A stretch of DNA of 64,000 bases from positions 12,489 through 76,488 of the forward strand of contig FR895437.1 of assembly GCA_000435595.1 (NCBI GenBank). Reading direction: 5' to 3'. The position numbers and the translations under genes are program-made. Of the stretch, positions 1 to 9,038 are shown in pieces (the first letter of the stretch is position 1; each line of letters starts with the position of its first letter). The stretch comes from Firmicutes bacterium CAG:882. Its GTDB lineage: Bacteria > Bacillota > Clostridia > Lachnospirales > Lachnospiraceae. The notes under the pieces were generated by a model that had not been told where the DNA came from, did no database searches, and saw nothing but the letters and a program-made list of their open reading frames with translations.

Positions 1-1185
1 ACTCTCCCCCGCCCTGTTGTTTAACACAAAGAGCTTATACTCACCACTTCTTGCTTTATAATATGCGTCAACCGACGGCGTGGCCGAGCCGAGTATCACC
101 GACGCATTGCTCATGGATGCAAGCTCTATCGCCGTCTCCCTTGCATGGTACTTCGGAACCGAGTCACTCTTATAAGCTCCCTCGTGTTCCTCATCTATAA
201 CTATAAGTCCAAGATTGTCAAACGGTGTAAAAAGTGCCGAACGAGGTCCTATCATAATCTTTATGTCACCGTTCTTTGCTCTCAGATACTGGTCATACCT
301 CTCGCCCTTTGACATTCTCGAATTGAGTATCGACACCACATTTCCGAACCGCTTATAAAAGCGCATGACCGTCTGGTAAGTGAGTGCTATCTCGGGTATG
401 AGCATTATAACCTGTCTGCCCTGTGCAAGCACATGCTCAATTATCTCAAGATACACCTCCGTCTTGCCGCTTCCTGTAACCCCCTTAATGAGATATGTTC
501 CCCTTATTCCACTATCATAATCGGCTATGATTGAACCTGTCACAAAGCTCTGTTCCCTGTTAAGTATACAACCCTGAATTCTCCCGTATACATGATGTAC
601 GGGATTTCTGTACAAGGTACTGTCACTTTTCTCTATAATTCCCTGATTTATCAGTGCCGTGATTGTCGATGAGGAAATATTCAGCTTTGACTTAACTATG
701 CTCTCATCAAGTGCCCCATCCTGCTTTAGTGCGGACACCAGCCTGCTTTTTGCGGCATAATGCTTTCTGTCACACTCAGCAATATAGTCCTCCACAGCCT
801 TTTCGTTTTCAGCATAGCCCTCCGTGAGCGACAAAATGCTTTCCTTTTTTTCCCTGACCGCTTCCTTAACCGGAAGCACCGTCTTTAACGCCTGATTAAT
901 TGTCGAGCCGTAATTGTGCTTCATCCAATAGGCAAGCTTAATCATCCTGCTGTCAATTGATACTGCCCTGTCAACAACGGATTCAACAGGCTTCATCCTC
1001 GCCACATTGAACTCCGGCTCATCGGTTATATTGACCACATATCCGGTAATCATTCTGCTGCCAAACGGCACATTCACCTGTGAGCCGATTTCAACGGTTC
1101 CCAAAAGCTCATCAGGCAGAATGTACTCAAATGTCTTATCCAGTTTATCAATTGAAATATCAACTATGATATCTGCGAACCACAT
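1..1185 (-). CDS. priA: Primosomal protein N' (PriA helicase), 3' part missing
   Basis: PriA is the 3'-to-5' helicase that reloads the replisome at stalled forks. The window holds its first 395 codons; the gene runs off the left edge in frame. The protein starts MWFADIIVDI and carries the N-terminal 3' DNA-binding domain, then a winged-helix stretch, then the helicase core with Walker A GVTGSGKTEVY near residue 238 and the DEEH box (IVIDEEHEGAYK) near residue 329. The zinc-binding and C-terminal helicase parts lie outside the window. The start ATG at 1185 sits inside the last codons of murE, with GAGG six to seven bases upstream, so the two genes overlap by 22 bases and are probably translationally coupled. 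Family assignment is firm. Confidence 0.95.
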   Translation of the reverse strand, partial: MWFADIIVDISIDKLDKTFEYILPDELLGTVEIGSQVNVPFGSRMITGYVVNITDEPEFNVARMKPVESVVDRAVSIDSRMIKLAYWMKHNYGSTINQALKTVLPVKEAVREKKESILSLTEGYAENEKAVEDYIAECDRKHYAAKSRLVSALKQDGALDESIVKSKLNISSSTITALINQGIIEKSDSTLYRNPVHHVYGRIQGCILNREQSFVTGSIIADYDSGIRGTYLIKGVTGSGKTEVYLEIIEHVLAQGRQVIMLIPEIALTYQTVMRFYKRFGNVVSILNSRMSKGERYDQYLRAKNGDIKIMIGPRSALFTPFDNLGLIVIDEEHEGAYKSDSVPKYHARETAIELASMSNASVILGSATPSVDAYYKARSGEYKLFVLNNRAGES

Positions 1186-2666
1186 TTTAATTCCTCAAGC
1201 ACTTCCTTAATCAGTACTCTCTCGTCCATTGGATACTTCACACCCTTGATTTCCTGATAATCTTCATGTCCCTTGCCTGCAAGAACGATTATGTCGCCCT
1301 CCCTGCCATGCTCGATTGCATAGCGGATTGCCTCCTTGCGGTCAGGAATCTCGATAAACTCTCCTCCGGTCTTTTCTATGCTGCTTCTTATATCCGCAAT
1401 AATGTCAAGCGGTTCCTCAAATCTCGGATTATCCGATGTTATGATTGTAAAATCGGCAAGCTTTCCCGAAACCTCGCCCATCTCGTAACGTCTCAGCTTC
1501 GAACGGTTGCCCCCGCAGCCGAACACACTCACCAGACGCTTAGGATTATATTCTCTTAACGTCTCTAAGATACTCTTAAGGCTCATCGCATTGTGCGCGT
1601 AGTCAATCATGAGAATGAACTTGTCGGACACCTTCACAGGCTCGACTCTTCCCTTCACGGCAACGGCAGCAAGTGCAGCCTTTAACTTCTCCTCGTCAAC
1701 CTCTGTCTTCTCAGCCTTCGCTGCCTCATAGGTGACTGCAACAGCGCAGAGTGAATTGTAGACACTGAACTTTCCCGGAAGTGCAAGCTTGATATGAAGA
1801 TTTCTTCCCTCGACATCGTACTCGGTGCTTATGTGTCCCGGCTCATGAATATAACTTATGTTCACAGCTCTCATGTCAGCACCTTCATTTAATCCGTAGG
1901 ATACAACCTCACAGGTATGCCCCTTTAACACCTCATTGGTGTGCTCGTCGTCGCTGTTTACGATTCCAACCTTACACTGTTTAAAGAGAAGTCCCTTACA
2001 ATGCATATAGTCCTCAAAGCTTGCATGCTCATTCGGACCTATATGGTCAGGTTCAAGGTTCGTAAATACACCTATGTCAAACATAATACCGCCACATCTC
2101 TTCATCATAAGTGCCTGTGATGACACCTCCATGACGACACACCGACAGCCGTTGTCTGCCATCTCCTTAAAATACTTCTGAACATCATAGGATTCCGGTG
2201 TTGTGTTGGACGACTCGATATGACGTGAACCGGTTATAATCTCTATCGTCCCGATAAGACCTGTCTTATAGCCGCATCTTTCAAGTATCTCGCGAACCAT
2301 GAATGCGGTCGTTGTCTTGCCCTTCGTCCCCGTAATTCCTATAGTGAAAAGTCTCTTTGCAGGATGTCCGAAATATGCCGCCGAGGTAAGAGCAAGAGTA
2401 TTTCGACAGTCAGCCGCTGCTATAAACGTGGTATTTTTTCTGTGTTCGGTGATTTCAACCTGTTCTTCCGTGATTATGGCAGCCGCCCCCATATTGATTG
2501 CCTCATCTATAAATGTATGTCCGTCAAATACCGTTCCCTTAACACATACAAACACACAGCCCTCGACAATCTTTCTCGAATCACATACAAGCTGTGTAAT
2601 CTCAATATCCTCACTGCCATTGTAAAGTATATAGTCAAGCTCCGAAATTATATATCTAAGTCTCAT
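1164..2666 (-). CDS. murE: UDP-MurNAc-tripeptide synthetase MurE, meso-diaminopimelate type
   Basis: MurE adds the third amino acid to UDP-MurNAc-L-Ala-D-Glu in the cytoplasm. The 500-residue product has the Mur ligase P-loop ITGTKGKTTT near residue 110, the central domain motifs and, near residue 412, DNPR. DNPR is the signature of enzymes that use meso-diaminopimelate rather than L-lysine, so an A1-gamma type peptidoglycan is inferred. I chose the ATG at 2666 (MRLRYIISELDY) because AGGAGG lies seven bases upstream; a longer reading from 2708 has no comparable site. It follows murF by ten bases and overlaps priA, giving a murF-murE-priA run. Confidence 0.95.
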   Translation of the reverse strand: MRLRYIISELDYILYNGSEDIEITQLVCDSRKIVEGCVFVCVKGTVFDGHTFIDEAINMGAAAIITEEQVEITEHRKNTTFIAAADCRNTLALTSAAYFGHPAKRLFTIGITGTKGKTTTAFMVREILERCGYKTGLIGTIEIITGSRHIESSNTTPESYDVQKYFKEMADNGCRCVVMEVSSQALMMKRCGGIMFDIGVFTNLEPDHIGPNEHASFEDYMHCKGLLFKQCKVGIVNSDDEHTNEVLKGHTCEVVSYGLNEGADMRAVNISYIHEPGHISTEYDVEGRNLHIKLALPGKFSVYNSLCAVAVTYEAAKAEKTEVDEEKLKAALAAVAVKGRVEPVKVSDKFILMIDYAHNAMSLKSILETLREYNPKRLVSVFGCGGNRSKLRRYEMGEVSGKLADFTIITSDNPRFEEPLDIIADIRSSIEKTGGEFIEIPDRKEAIRYAIEHGREGDIIVLAGKGHEDYQEIKGVKYPMDERVLIKEVLEELKCGSQIS

Positions 2667-2676
2667 GTCAATCCTC

Positions 2677-4113
2677 CTACGCCTCAAGAATACCGTCTGC
2701 AGCCTCATTGAGCCTCATTCCCCTCGAGCCCTTAAAAAGCACGGCTGTCCCGGGCTTTAAGCTGTTCTTCAGATAGCTCTTAATCTCATCAAGTGTATCA
2801 AAATGTCTTATGTTCTTAATATACTGTTCGGCTCCATACCCTATGTTCTTTGCAAGCTCGCCGTAGAGCACAAGCTCATCTACCTTACTCTTTCCCGCAT
2901 ACTCTCCGACAAGTCTGTGATACTCCTTCGTGTTCTCGCCAAGTTCAAGCATATCCGCAAGAACTGCCACCCTGTAGGATGCAGGCATCTGGCAGAGCAC
3001 GTTAAGTCCCGCCTTCATGGAATCAGGACTTGCATTGTAGGAATCGTCGATGTAGGTTATGCCGTCCTTCTTTGTGACGTGCTGCCTCATCGCAACTCCC
3101 GTGTATCCCTTTAGTTCATCCGCGGCACTCTGAATATCCACCCCGAAATGTTGTGCAACAGCAAGTGCCACGAGTGCATTGTTGACATTATGGTCGCCGA
3201 GCACAGAAAGCTTAACATGCAGCCTCTCACCTGCATGAACCGCATCAAAGCTTATTCCGTCCCCGTCGGTGACTATATTTTCAGCCCTGTAATCACAGTC
3301 CTTTGCGTGTCCGAACGTATACACCGTAAGCCTTCTCGTATCCTCTGCTCCGAACACCTCGTCGTGGCTCACCCTGCAGAGTCTTGCTCTCTCTCTTAAA
3401 AGCACATCGTCGCCGTTTAAGAATATGAAACCTCCGTCCTTTAATGCGTCCGTTATATGCCACTTCTCCGCAAGAATGTTCTCCTGTGAGCCGAGCTGTT
3501 CAATATGGCTCACACCGATGTTGGTCATAACCGCCGCATCAAGAGTCAGGAGAGCCGCAAGACGCTTCATCTCCCCCTCCTCACTCATTCCCATCTCAAT
3601 CACCGCCGCCTCGTCATCCGGCTTGATATTCATAATTGTAACCGGAACTCCAACCTGGCTGTTGGCGTTTCCTGCCGTCTTATAGACTTTAAGTCCGCCC
3701 GAGAGTGCACAGGCAATCATCTCCTTTGTCGTCGTCTTGCCGACACTTCCCGTCACACCCACCTTATCAAGTGAGAGCCTGCTCTCATATTCCCTCGCCG
3801 TAAGCTGCATCGCCTTCACGGAATCATCGACGAGAATCACCGGCTTTACCGCTTCTCCCGTGCTCTTCCATCTGTCAATTATATCAGCCACAGCAGCCTC
3901 ATTCTGTGTAAGTGTGCCCGAAGCTCCGCACTCAAACGCATTGGCAATATACTTATGGCCGTCAACACGCTCACCGACAATCGGTGCAAACATAAGCCCC
4001 GGCTCGGATTTTCCCGAATTTGTGGCAAAATTAATTATCGCCGTGTTCTCATCTCCGCACAACAGTCTGCCATTCGTGGCATTCACTATATCTCTGACAC
4101 AGAAATTTTCCAT
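2677..4113 (-). CDS. murF: UDP-MurNAc-tripeptide--D-alanyl-D-alanine ligase MurF
   Basis: MurF joins D-Ala-D-Ala to the UDP-MurNAc-tripeptide, the last cytoplasmic step before lipid I. The 478-residue protein, normal for the family, has the N-terminal substrate domain, the ATP-binding loop GSVGKTTTKEM at residues 122-132 and the DDSYNASPDS motif of the C-terminal half near residue 350. GTGAGG precedes the ATG at some distance across an A/T-rich spacer. It lies directly upstream of murE. The 243 bases before it hold a long palindrome and no obvious strong promoter, so its promoter is not resolved. Confidence 0.95.
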   Translation of the reverse strand: MENFCVRDIVNATNGRLLCGDENTAIINFATNSGKSEPGLMFAPIVGERVDGHKYIANAFECGASGTLTQNEAAVADIIDRWKSTGEAVKPVILVDDSVKAMQLTAREYESRLSLDKVGVTGSVGKTTTKEMIACALSGGLKVYKTAGNANSQVGVPVTIMNIKPDDEAAVIEMGMSEEGEMKRLAALLTLDAAVMTNIGVSHIEQLGSQENILAEKWHITDALKDGGFIFLNGDDVLLRERARLCRVSHDEVFGAEDTRRLTVYTFGHAKDCDYRAENIVTDGDGISFDAVHAGERLHVKLSVLGDHNVNNALVALAVAQHFGVDIQSAADELKGYTGVAMRQHVTKKDGITYIDDSYNASPDSMKAGLNVLCQMPASYRVAVLADMLELGENTKEYHRLVGEYAGKSKVDELVLYGELAKNIGYGAEQYIKNIRHFDTLDEIKSYLKNSLKPGTAVLFKGSRGMRLNEAADGILEA

Positions 4114-4151
4114 AAAAATAAATCCTCACTTGATTTTAAATATAATCAGTT

Positions 4152-4350
4152 GATTGCGAAACTATGTATTTGAAAGCGGACGTTGTACAAATTTGACAAT
4201 TCACCGCAGGCACGCTTTCGCTACATGAATCACGCAACGGTACATAACGCAGTAAAATACACTGCCTAAGTACCGGCGGCTTCATAGTACCTGCTTGCGA
4301 ATTTGTTAAATTTGCACAACTGTTTATCGTCAAAATTGCGTTTCGCAATT
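4152..4350. repeat. ~200-bp nested imperfect palindrome (MITE- or structured-RNA-like)
   Basis: The gap between fhs and murF is almost filled by one symmetric element. The outer arms, about 4152-4214 and 4287-4350, align with each other when one is reverse-complemented. They share GATTGCGAAAC/AATTGCGAAAC, GTTGTACAAATTTGACAA/GTTGTGCAAATTTAACAA and GCAGGCAC/GCAGGTAC. Inside are nested pairs CGGTAC/GTACCG and GCAGT/ACTGC around a centre near 4250, and the right edge has its own small hairpin (AATTGCG/CGCAATT at 4334-4350). No transposase is present. A 70-codon reading on the - strand crosses it but looks like chance. It could be a non-autonomous element or a structured RNA at the fhs 3' end. Confidence 0.7.
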
Positions 4351-4356
4351 GCCTGT

Positions 4357-6024
4357 TTAGAATAAACCTATTATCTTATCATCAACAACGTCAATATTCT
4401 CAGCGGCAGGAACCTTAGGAAGTCCCGGCATGGTCATAACCGTTCCCGTTATTGCGACAACAAAGCCTGCTCCTGCACTCACATATACTTCCCTGATATT
4501 TACATTGAAGCCTTCAGGGCGTCCAAGAGCATTCGGGTCGTCCGAGAGCGAATACTGGTTCTTAGCCATACATACAGGAAGATTTCCGAAGCCCATCTTC
4601 TCAAGCTTCTTTAACATTCTTGAAGCCTCAGCAGAATAACTCACCGAACCTGCGCCGTAAATCTTCGTAGCTATCGCCTCTATCTTATCCTTTAAAGGTG
4701 AGTCAAGCTCATAGGTGAATTTAAGCTCGCTCTTCTTAGTCTCAATTGTCTTGATAACCTTAGCTGCAAGTTCTTCTCCTCCCTTGCCGCCTTCTGCCCA
4801 CACCTTTGCAAGTGCGAACTCACAGCCCATATCCTCACAGTGCTTTCTGATGAACTCGTACTCCTCCTCAGTGTCGGTGAGGAATGAGTTAAGTGTAACC
4901 ACAACAGGTACACCGAAGGCATGAAGATTCTCGATGTGCTTGTCAAGGTTGACTATTCCCTTCTTCACCGCCTCAAGATTAGGAGCCGCAAGCTCATCCT
5001 TCTTAACTCCGCCATTGTATTTAAGTGCCTTTACCGTAGCGAGAATAACAACAGCGTCAGGGGCAATTCCTGCCTTACGGCACTTGATGTCAATGAATTT
5101 CTCGGCTCCTAGGTCTGCACCGAAGCCTGCCTCAGTGACAACATAATCTGCCATCTTAAGTGCAGCCTTAGTTGCCCTCACACTGTTACAGCCGTGAGCA
5201 ATGTTGGCGAAAGGTCCTCCGTGGACAAGTGCGGGAGTTCCCTCAAGCGTCTGGATCATGTTAGGCTTTATTGCATCCTTTAAAAGTGCAGCCATCGCAC
5301 CGACAGCCTTTAAGTCTGCCGCCGTAACAGGCTCACCAGCATAATTGTATGCGACAATTATCTTTCCGAGTCTATCCTTTAAATCATCCATATCATTTGC
5401 AAGACAAAGTATTGCCATTATCTCGGTCGCAACGGTGATTACAAAGTGATCCTCTCTCACAAAGCCGTCAGCCTTCGCTCCGAGCCCCACTACAACATTT
5501 CTTAAAACTCTGTCGTTCATATCAAGACATCTCTTCCACACAATCTGTCTTGTATCAATTCCGAGTGCATTTCCCTGCTGGATGTGATTGTCGAGCATCG
5601 CCGCAAGAAGGTTATTTGCAGAAGTTATTGCATGAAAATCTCCCGTAAAGTGAAGGTTAAGCTCCTCCATAGGCACAACCTGTGCATATCCGCCACCGGC
5701 AGCACCGCCCTTGACACCAAAGCAAGGGCCGAGTGAAGGCTCTCTGAGTGCAACCATGGTCTTTTTGCCGGCTCTGTTGAGCGCATCGGCAAGACCTATG
5801 CTTATTGTCGTCTTTCCCTCCCCGGCAGGTGTCGGGTTGATTGCCGTCACAAGAATAAGCTTTCCGTCCTTGTTTTTCTCAATGCTCTTCAGATACTCAT
5901 CTGAAAGCTTCGTCTTATACTTTCCGTATAATTCAAGGTCATCCTCCTTGATTCCGAAGTTAGCTGCAATCTCCTTAATCGGACGCATATCCGCACTCTG
6001 TGCAATTTCAATATCACTCTTCAT
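4357..6024 (-). CDS. fhs: Formate--tetrahydrofolate ligase
   Basis: This enzyme makes 10-formyl-THF from formate, THF and ATP in one-carbon metabolism, and it is part of the Wood-Ljungdahl methyl branch in acetogens. The 555-residue length matches the family. The nucleotide-binding loop TPAGEGKTT is at about residues 65-73, followed by glycine-rich stretches typical of the family (FGVKGGAAGGGYAQV). The start at 6024 (MKSDIEIAQSADMRPI) is chosen because GGAG lies seven bases upstream; the open frame extends six codons further but without a site. On its own it does not prove acetogenesis, since many fermentative Clostridia carry fhs for purine and serine metabolism. Confidence 0.96.
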   Translation of the reverse strand: MKSDIEIAQSADMRPIKEIAANFGIKEDDLELYGKYKTKLSDEYLKSIEKNKDGKLILVTAINPTPAGEGKTTISIGLADALNRAGKKTMVALREPSLGPCFGVKGGAAGGGYAQVVPMEELNLHFTGDFHAITSANNLLAAMLDNHIQQGNALGIDTRQIVWKRCLDMNDRVLRNVVVGLGAKADGFVREDHFVITVATEIMAILCLANDMDDLKDRLGKIIVAYNYAGEPVTAADLKAVGAMAALLKDAIKPNMIQTLEGTPALVHGGPFANIAHGCNSVRATKAALKMADYVVTEAGFGADLGAEKFIDIKCRKAGIAPDAVVILATVKALKYNGGVKKDELAAPNLEAVKKGIVNLDKHIENLHAFGVPVVVTLNSFLTDTEEEYEFIRKHCEDMGCEFALAKVWAEGGKGGEELAAKVIKTIETKKSELKFTYELDSPLKDKIEAIATKIYGAGSVSYSAEASRMLKKLEKMGFGNLPVCMAKNQYSLSDDPNALGRPEGFNVNIREVYVSAGAGFVVAITGTVMTMPGLPKVPAAENIDVVDDKIIGLF

Positions 6025-6061
6025 GTGTATTCTCCTTCTCACTGTATGATGTGTTTTATTT

Positions 6062-8959
6062 TTAGAGCTTTGCTAAAAGCTCCTCAAATTCTTCCATGCT
6101 CATAAGCACTTTTCTCGGCTTGGTTCCCTCCTCAGGTCCCATTACCCCTGCTTCCTCAAGCTGGTCCATAATCCTTGCGGCTCTGTTAAAGCCTATGCGG
6201 TACACTCTCTGAAGTATGCTCACCGAACCCTTGCCTTTTTCTATAAGGTATCGACCTGCCTCGGCAAAATAATCATCATAATCATTTCCGAATGCCTGAC
6301 TCTCAGCAAACGCAGGGTTGTTAATCTTCTCGGTGACATCATTATGATAGCCGCCGGTCTCACCGCAGTTCGCTTTCAAAAATTCCACAACGGCACTCAC
6401 TTCATCATCCGATACAAAAGCTCCCTGAATTCTCGCCGGCTTAGGATAACCTGCAGGTGAGAACAGCATGTCTCCCTTTCCGAGAAGCTTTTCGGCACCT
6501 ACCATGTCAAGAATTGTTCTCGAGTCGACTCCCGATGACACCGCAAATGCAATTCTTGAAGGAACATTAGCCTTGATAAGACCCGTGATGACGTCTACGG
6601 ACGGTCTCTGTGTAGCGATAACGAGATGTATTCCGGCCGCTCTTGCAAGCTGTGCAAGACGCACAATCGCATCCTCAACCTCATTCTTTGCTATCATCAT
6701 GAGGTCGGCAAGCTCATCTATGATAATGACAAGCTGTGGCATCCTGGCAGGCTTATTTTCTGCCTCTATGTCCTTAAGCTGCTCAACCTTCGCATTGTAG
6801 CCCTTCAGATCACGCACGCCTGCCTGTGCGAACTTCTTGTATCTGTCATCCATCTCGGCAACAGCCCAGTTAAGAGCACCTGCCGCCTTCTTAGAATCCG
6901 TCACAACCGGAATCATAAGATGCGGAATACCATTATATACACTCAGCTCAACCACCTTCGGGTCAATCATTATAAGCTTGACCTCTGACGGCTTAGCCCT
7001 GAAAAGAATACTCATTATAATCGTGTTGATACATACCGACTTACCCGAACCCGTGGCACCGGCTATGAGCACATGAGGCATCTTTGCAATATCCGCAACA
7101 ACAACCTGCCCTGCTATATCCTTACCAACACCAAACGCAATAGGCGACTTGCTCTCCTCAAAGGGCTTGCTCTCTATAAGCTCTCTGAGCGTAACGCCCG
7201 ATGTCTCCTTGTTCGGAACCTCGATTCCGACTGCCGCCTTGCCCGGTATCGGAGCCTCTATTCTTATATCAGCAGCGGCAAGATTAAGCTTTATATCATC
7301 GGCAAGCGACACGATTCTGCTGACCTTAACGCCCTGCTCAGGCTGAATCTCATATCTTGTAACCGCCGGACCGCAGCTCACATCCGACACCGTAACCCTG
7401 ACGCCGAAGTTCGATAAGGTCTGTTGAAGCTTCATAGCCGTGTCGTGAAGCTCCTTGTCCGAAGCTGAATTGGAGGAACGTCCTCTGTGAAGAAGCTCGA
7501 CCGGAGGGAACTTATATTCCTCCTCAACAATCTCCTCATTGAGCTCCTCCGACTGGCGAAGTTCCTCGTCAATCTCAGCGTCAACCTGCTCCATCGTGCG
7601 CTCCGGTTCCTTATTTTTCGATGCCTGTGGCTCTACACTCTTTCTTACCTCTGCAGCAGTACTCTTCTCAGGCTGTGCCGGCTGCTGTCTTTTTATATTC
7701 TCCAGCACGGCTCTTCCTGCTGCGTCAACCTCCGCCTGCCTGCTCCACTGCTCCATGCCATCGTCCTCAGGCAGCTCCTGAAGATGCTCTCCGTATGATG
7801 AGTACGTCTGCTCATTCTTCTCCTCTGAAGCCTCATAGCCCGTATAATCGTCCTGCGGCTTATACTCCGTAATCTCAGAGACATCAGGCTTAAATCCCGC
7901 CTCTGATACCTCGTTCATATTCTCTTTGACATCAGGTGTTACAGGCTTTGCCGTGACTGCATTCTTTCTCTTCTTAAGCGAAATCACGCTCCCCGAAACC
8001 GCATTCTCAGGCGATATGTCAATAATATTCTCCGAATATCTGTCATTTTGGAATACCTCCTCGACCTCGGCACCCGCAATACCGCTGTTTCGTCTTCGCA
8101 TATTCTCAGCCTGCGGAAGCCTGTCCGCCGTGTCAACATCCCTTCTCTCCCTTGGAATCTCTATAGAAAAATCCACACCGCTGACCTTCTGATTGAAGCG
8201 TCTGCGCCTTGTAACCTCCTGCTCTCTTGCTTCCTCTCTCTGAACTCTCTTCTTCTCGCTCTCCTCCTTGTACTCGCAGATATCATCCTTGGCAGTCTTA
8301 AACACCTTCCTGCTTCCGCTTGACAAGCCCTTCAGTATCGAGCGCTCCGAGATAATGAGAATCGCAATTATGATAAACACTACTATGATTATATAAGCTC
8401 CGACCTTGCCGACAGCAGGTGTCAGAAATCTGCATATCGAACCGCCTATGATTCCGCCGCCCTTCTTTACGGGAACGGCAAAATTATAATACCCCGACAG
8501 CTTCTCCATGCTCTTGTAAGCACCGTTAATCATCTCGATAAACGCGCACACGAAAAATGAGCCGATAAAAGCCGTTATGAACTTAACTCTGGCAACCCCG
8601 CTCTTCTTTCCCTTGCGCATCATAAGGTATGTGCCTAGCACCAGCTCCAGCGGAAATATGTATGCAAGCACACCGAACGTGCCGAACTGGAGTGCCTCAA
8701 AAAACGTGCCGAACTTTCCAGCCAGTCCGAAATTGCTTATGAAAAGAATGAGTGCCACTGCCAAAGCAATAAACAAGGCGGCCTCATTAAATGCCGCACT
8801 GCTAATCTTCTTTTTCTTCTTTCTTGATCTTGAACCTGACGAAGCTCTTGAACCCGATGAAGCCGTTCTTTTGCTTCCTGTCGCCGCAGACTTCGCAGTC
8901 GTCCTGTGCGACTGTGTCGTCCTTTTTTTCTCAGGTGATGTTTGCCTGCTTGCAGCCAT
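6062..8959 (-). CDS. ftsK: FtsK/SpoIIIE DNA translocase
   Basis: This is a hexameric motor that pumps chromosomal DNA through the division or sporulation septum. The 965 residues comprise a basic, Ser/Arg/Lys-rich N-terminus (1-50), about four membrane segments (50-205), a long charged linker (205-480), the RecA-like motor with Walker A GATGSGKS near 634-641 and Walker B VIIIDE near 744-749, and a C-terminal winged-helix gamma domain (about 900-960) for reading polar DNA sites. The ATG at 8959 has GAGG eight bases upstream. Neighbouring tepA matches the spoIIIE-tepA neighbourhood in Bacillus. FtsK and SpoIIIE cannot be separated by sequence here. Confidence 0.95.
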   Translation of the reverse strand: MAASRQTSPEKKRTTQSHRTTAKSAATGSKRTASSGSRASSGSRSRKKKKKISSAAFNEAALFIALAVALILFISNFGLAGKFGTFFEALQFGTFGVLAYIFPLELVLGTYLMMRKGKKSGVARVKFITAFIGSFFVCAFIEMINGAYKSMEKLSGYYNFAVPVKKGGGIIGGSICRFLTPAVGKVGAYIIIVVFIIIAILIISERSILKGLSSGSRKVFKTAKDDICEYKEESEKKRVQREEAREQEVTRRRRFNQKVSGVDFSIEIPRERRDVDTADRLPQAENMRRRNSGIAGAEVEEVFQNDRYSENIIDISPENAVSGSVISLKKRKNAVTAKPVTPDVKENMNEVSEAGFKPDVSEITEYKPQDDYTGYEASEEKNEQTYSSYGEHLQELPEDDGMEQWSRQAEVDAAGRAVLENIKRQQPAQPEKSTAAEVRKSVEPQASKNKEPERTMEQVDAEIDEELRQSEELNEEIVEEEYKFPPVELLHRGRSSNSASDKELHDTAMKLQQTLSNFGVRVTVSDVSCGPAVTRYEIQPEQGVKVSRIVSLADDIKLNLAAADIRIEAPIPGKAAVGIEVPNKETSGVTLRELIESKPFEESKSPIAFGVGKDIAGQVVVADIAKMPHVLIAGATGSGKSVCINTIIMSILFRAKPSEVKLIMIDPKVVELSVYNGIPHLMIPVVTDSKKAAGALNWAVAEMDDRYKKFAQAGVRDLKGYNAKVEQLKDIEAENKPARMPQLVIIIDELADLMMIAKNEVEDAIVRLAQLARAAGIHLVIATQRPSVDVITGLIKANVPSRIAFAVSSGVDSRTILDMVGAEKLLGKGDMLFSPAGYPKPARIQGAFVSDDEVSAVVEFLKANCGETGGYHNDVTEKINNPAFAESQAFGNDYDDYFAEAGRYLIEKGKGSVSILQRVYRIGFNRAARIMDQLEEAGVMGPEEGTKPRKVLMSMEEFEELLAKL

Positions 8960-8988
8960 TGTTATTACCTCACTTCTATAAAATCTGT

Positions 8989-9017
8989 ATCAAAAATATT
9001 ATATTTATAAATGTCAA
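8989..9017 (-). promoter_or_regulatory. Candidate promoter for ftsK
   Basis: On the - strand a perfect -35 TTGACA (9017-9012) is followed after 17 bases by TTTGAT (8994-8989), a four-of-six -10 match. It sits about 30 bases ahead of the ftsK start in an A/T-rich gap. The weak -10 keeps confidence moderate. Confidence 0.45.
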
Positions 9018-9038
9018 TTTCAATGATATTCGCCGCGT

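Noticed and set aside
2364..4173. Several + strand open readings opposite murF and murE
   Set aside because: They are antisense shadows of the Mur ligase genes; no ribosome sites and no family resemblance.
4136..4348. A 70-codon - strand reading across the palindrome
   Set aside because: It is composed of the palindrome sequence itself, has no ribosome site and no recognisable family.
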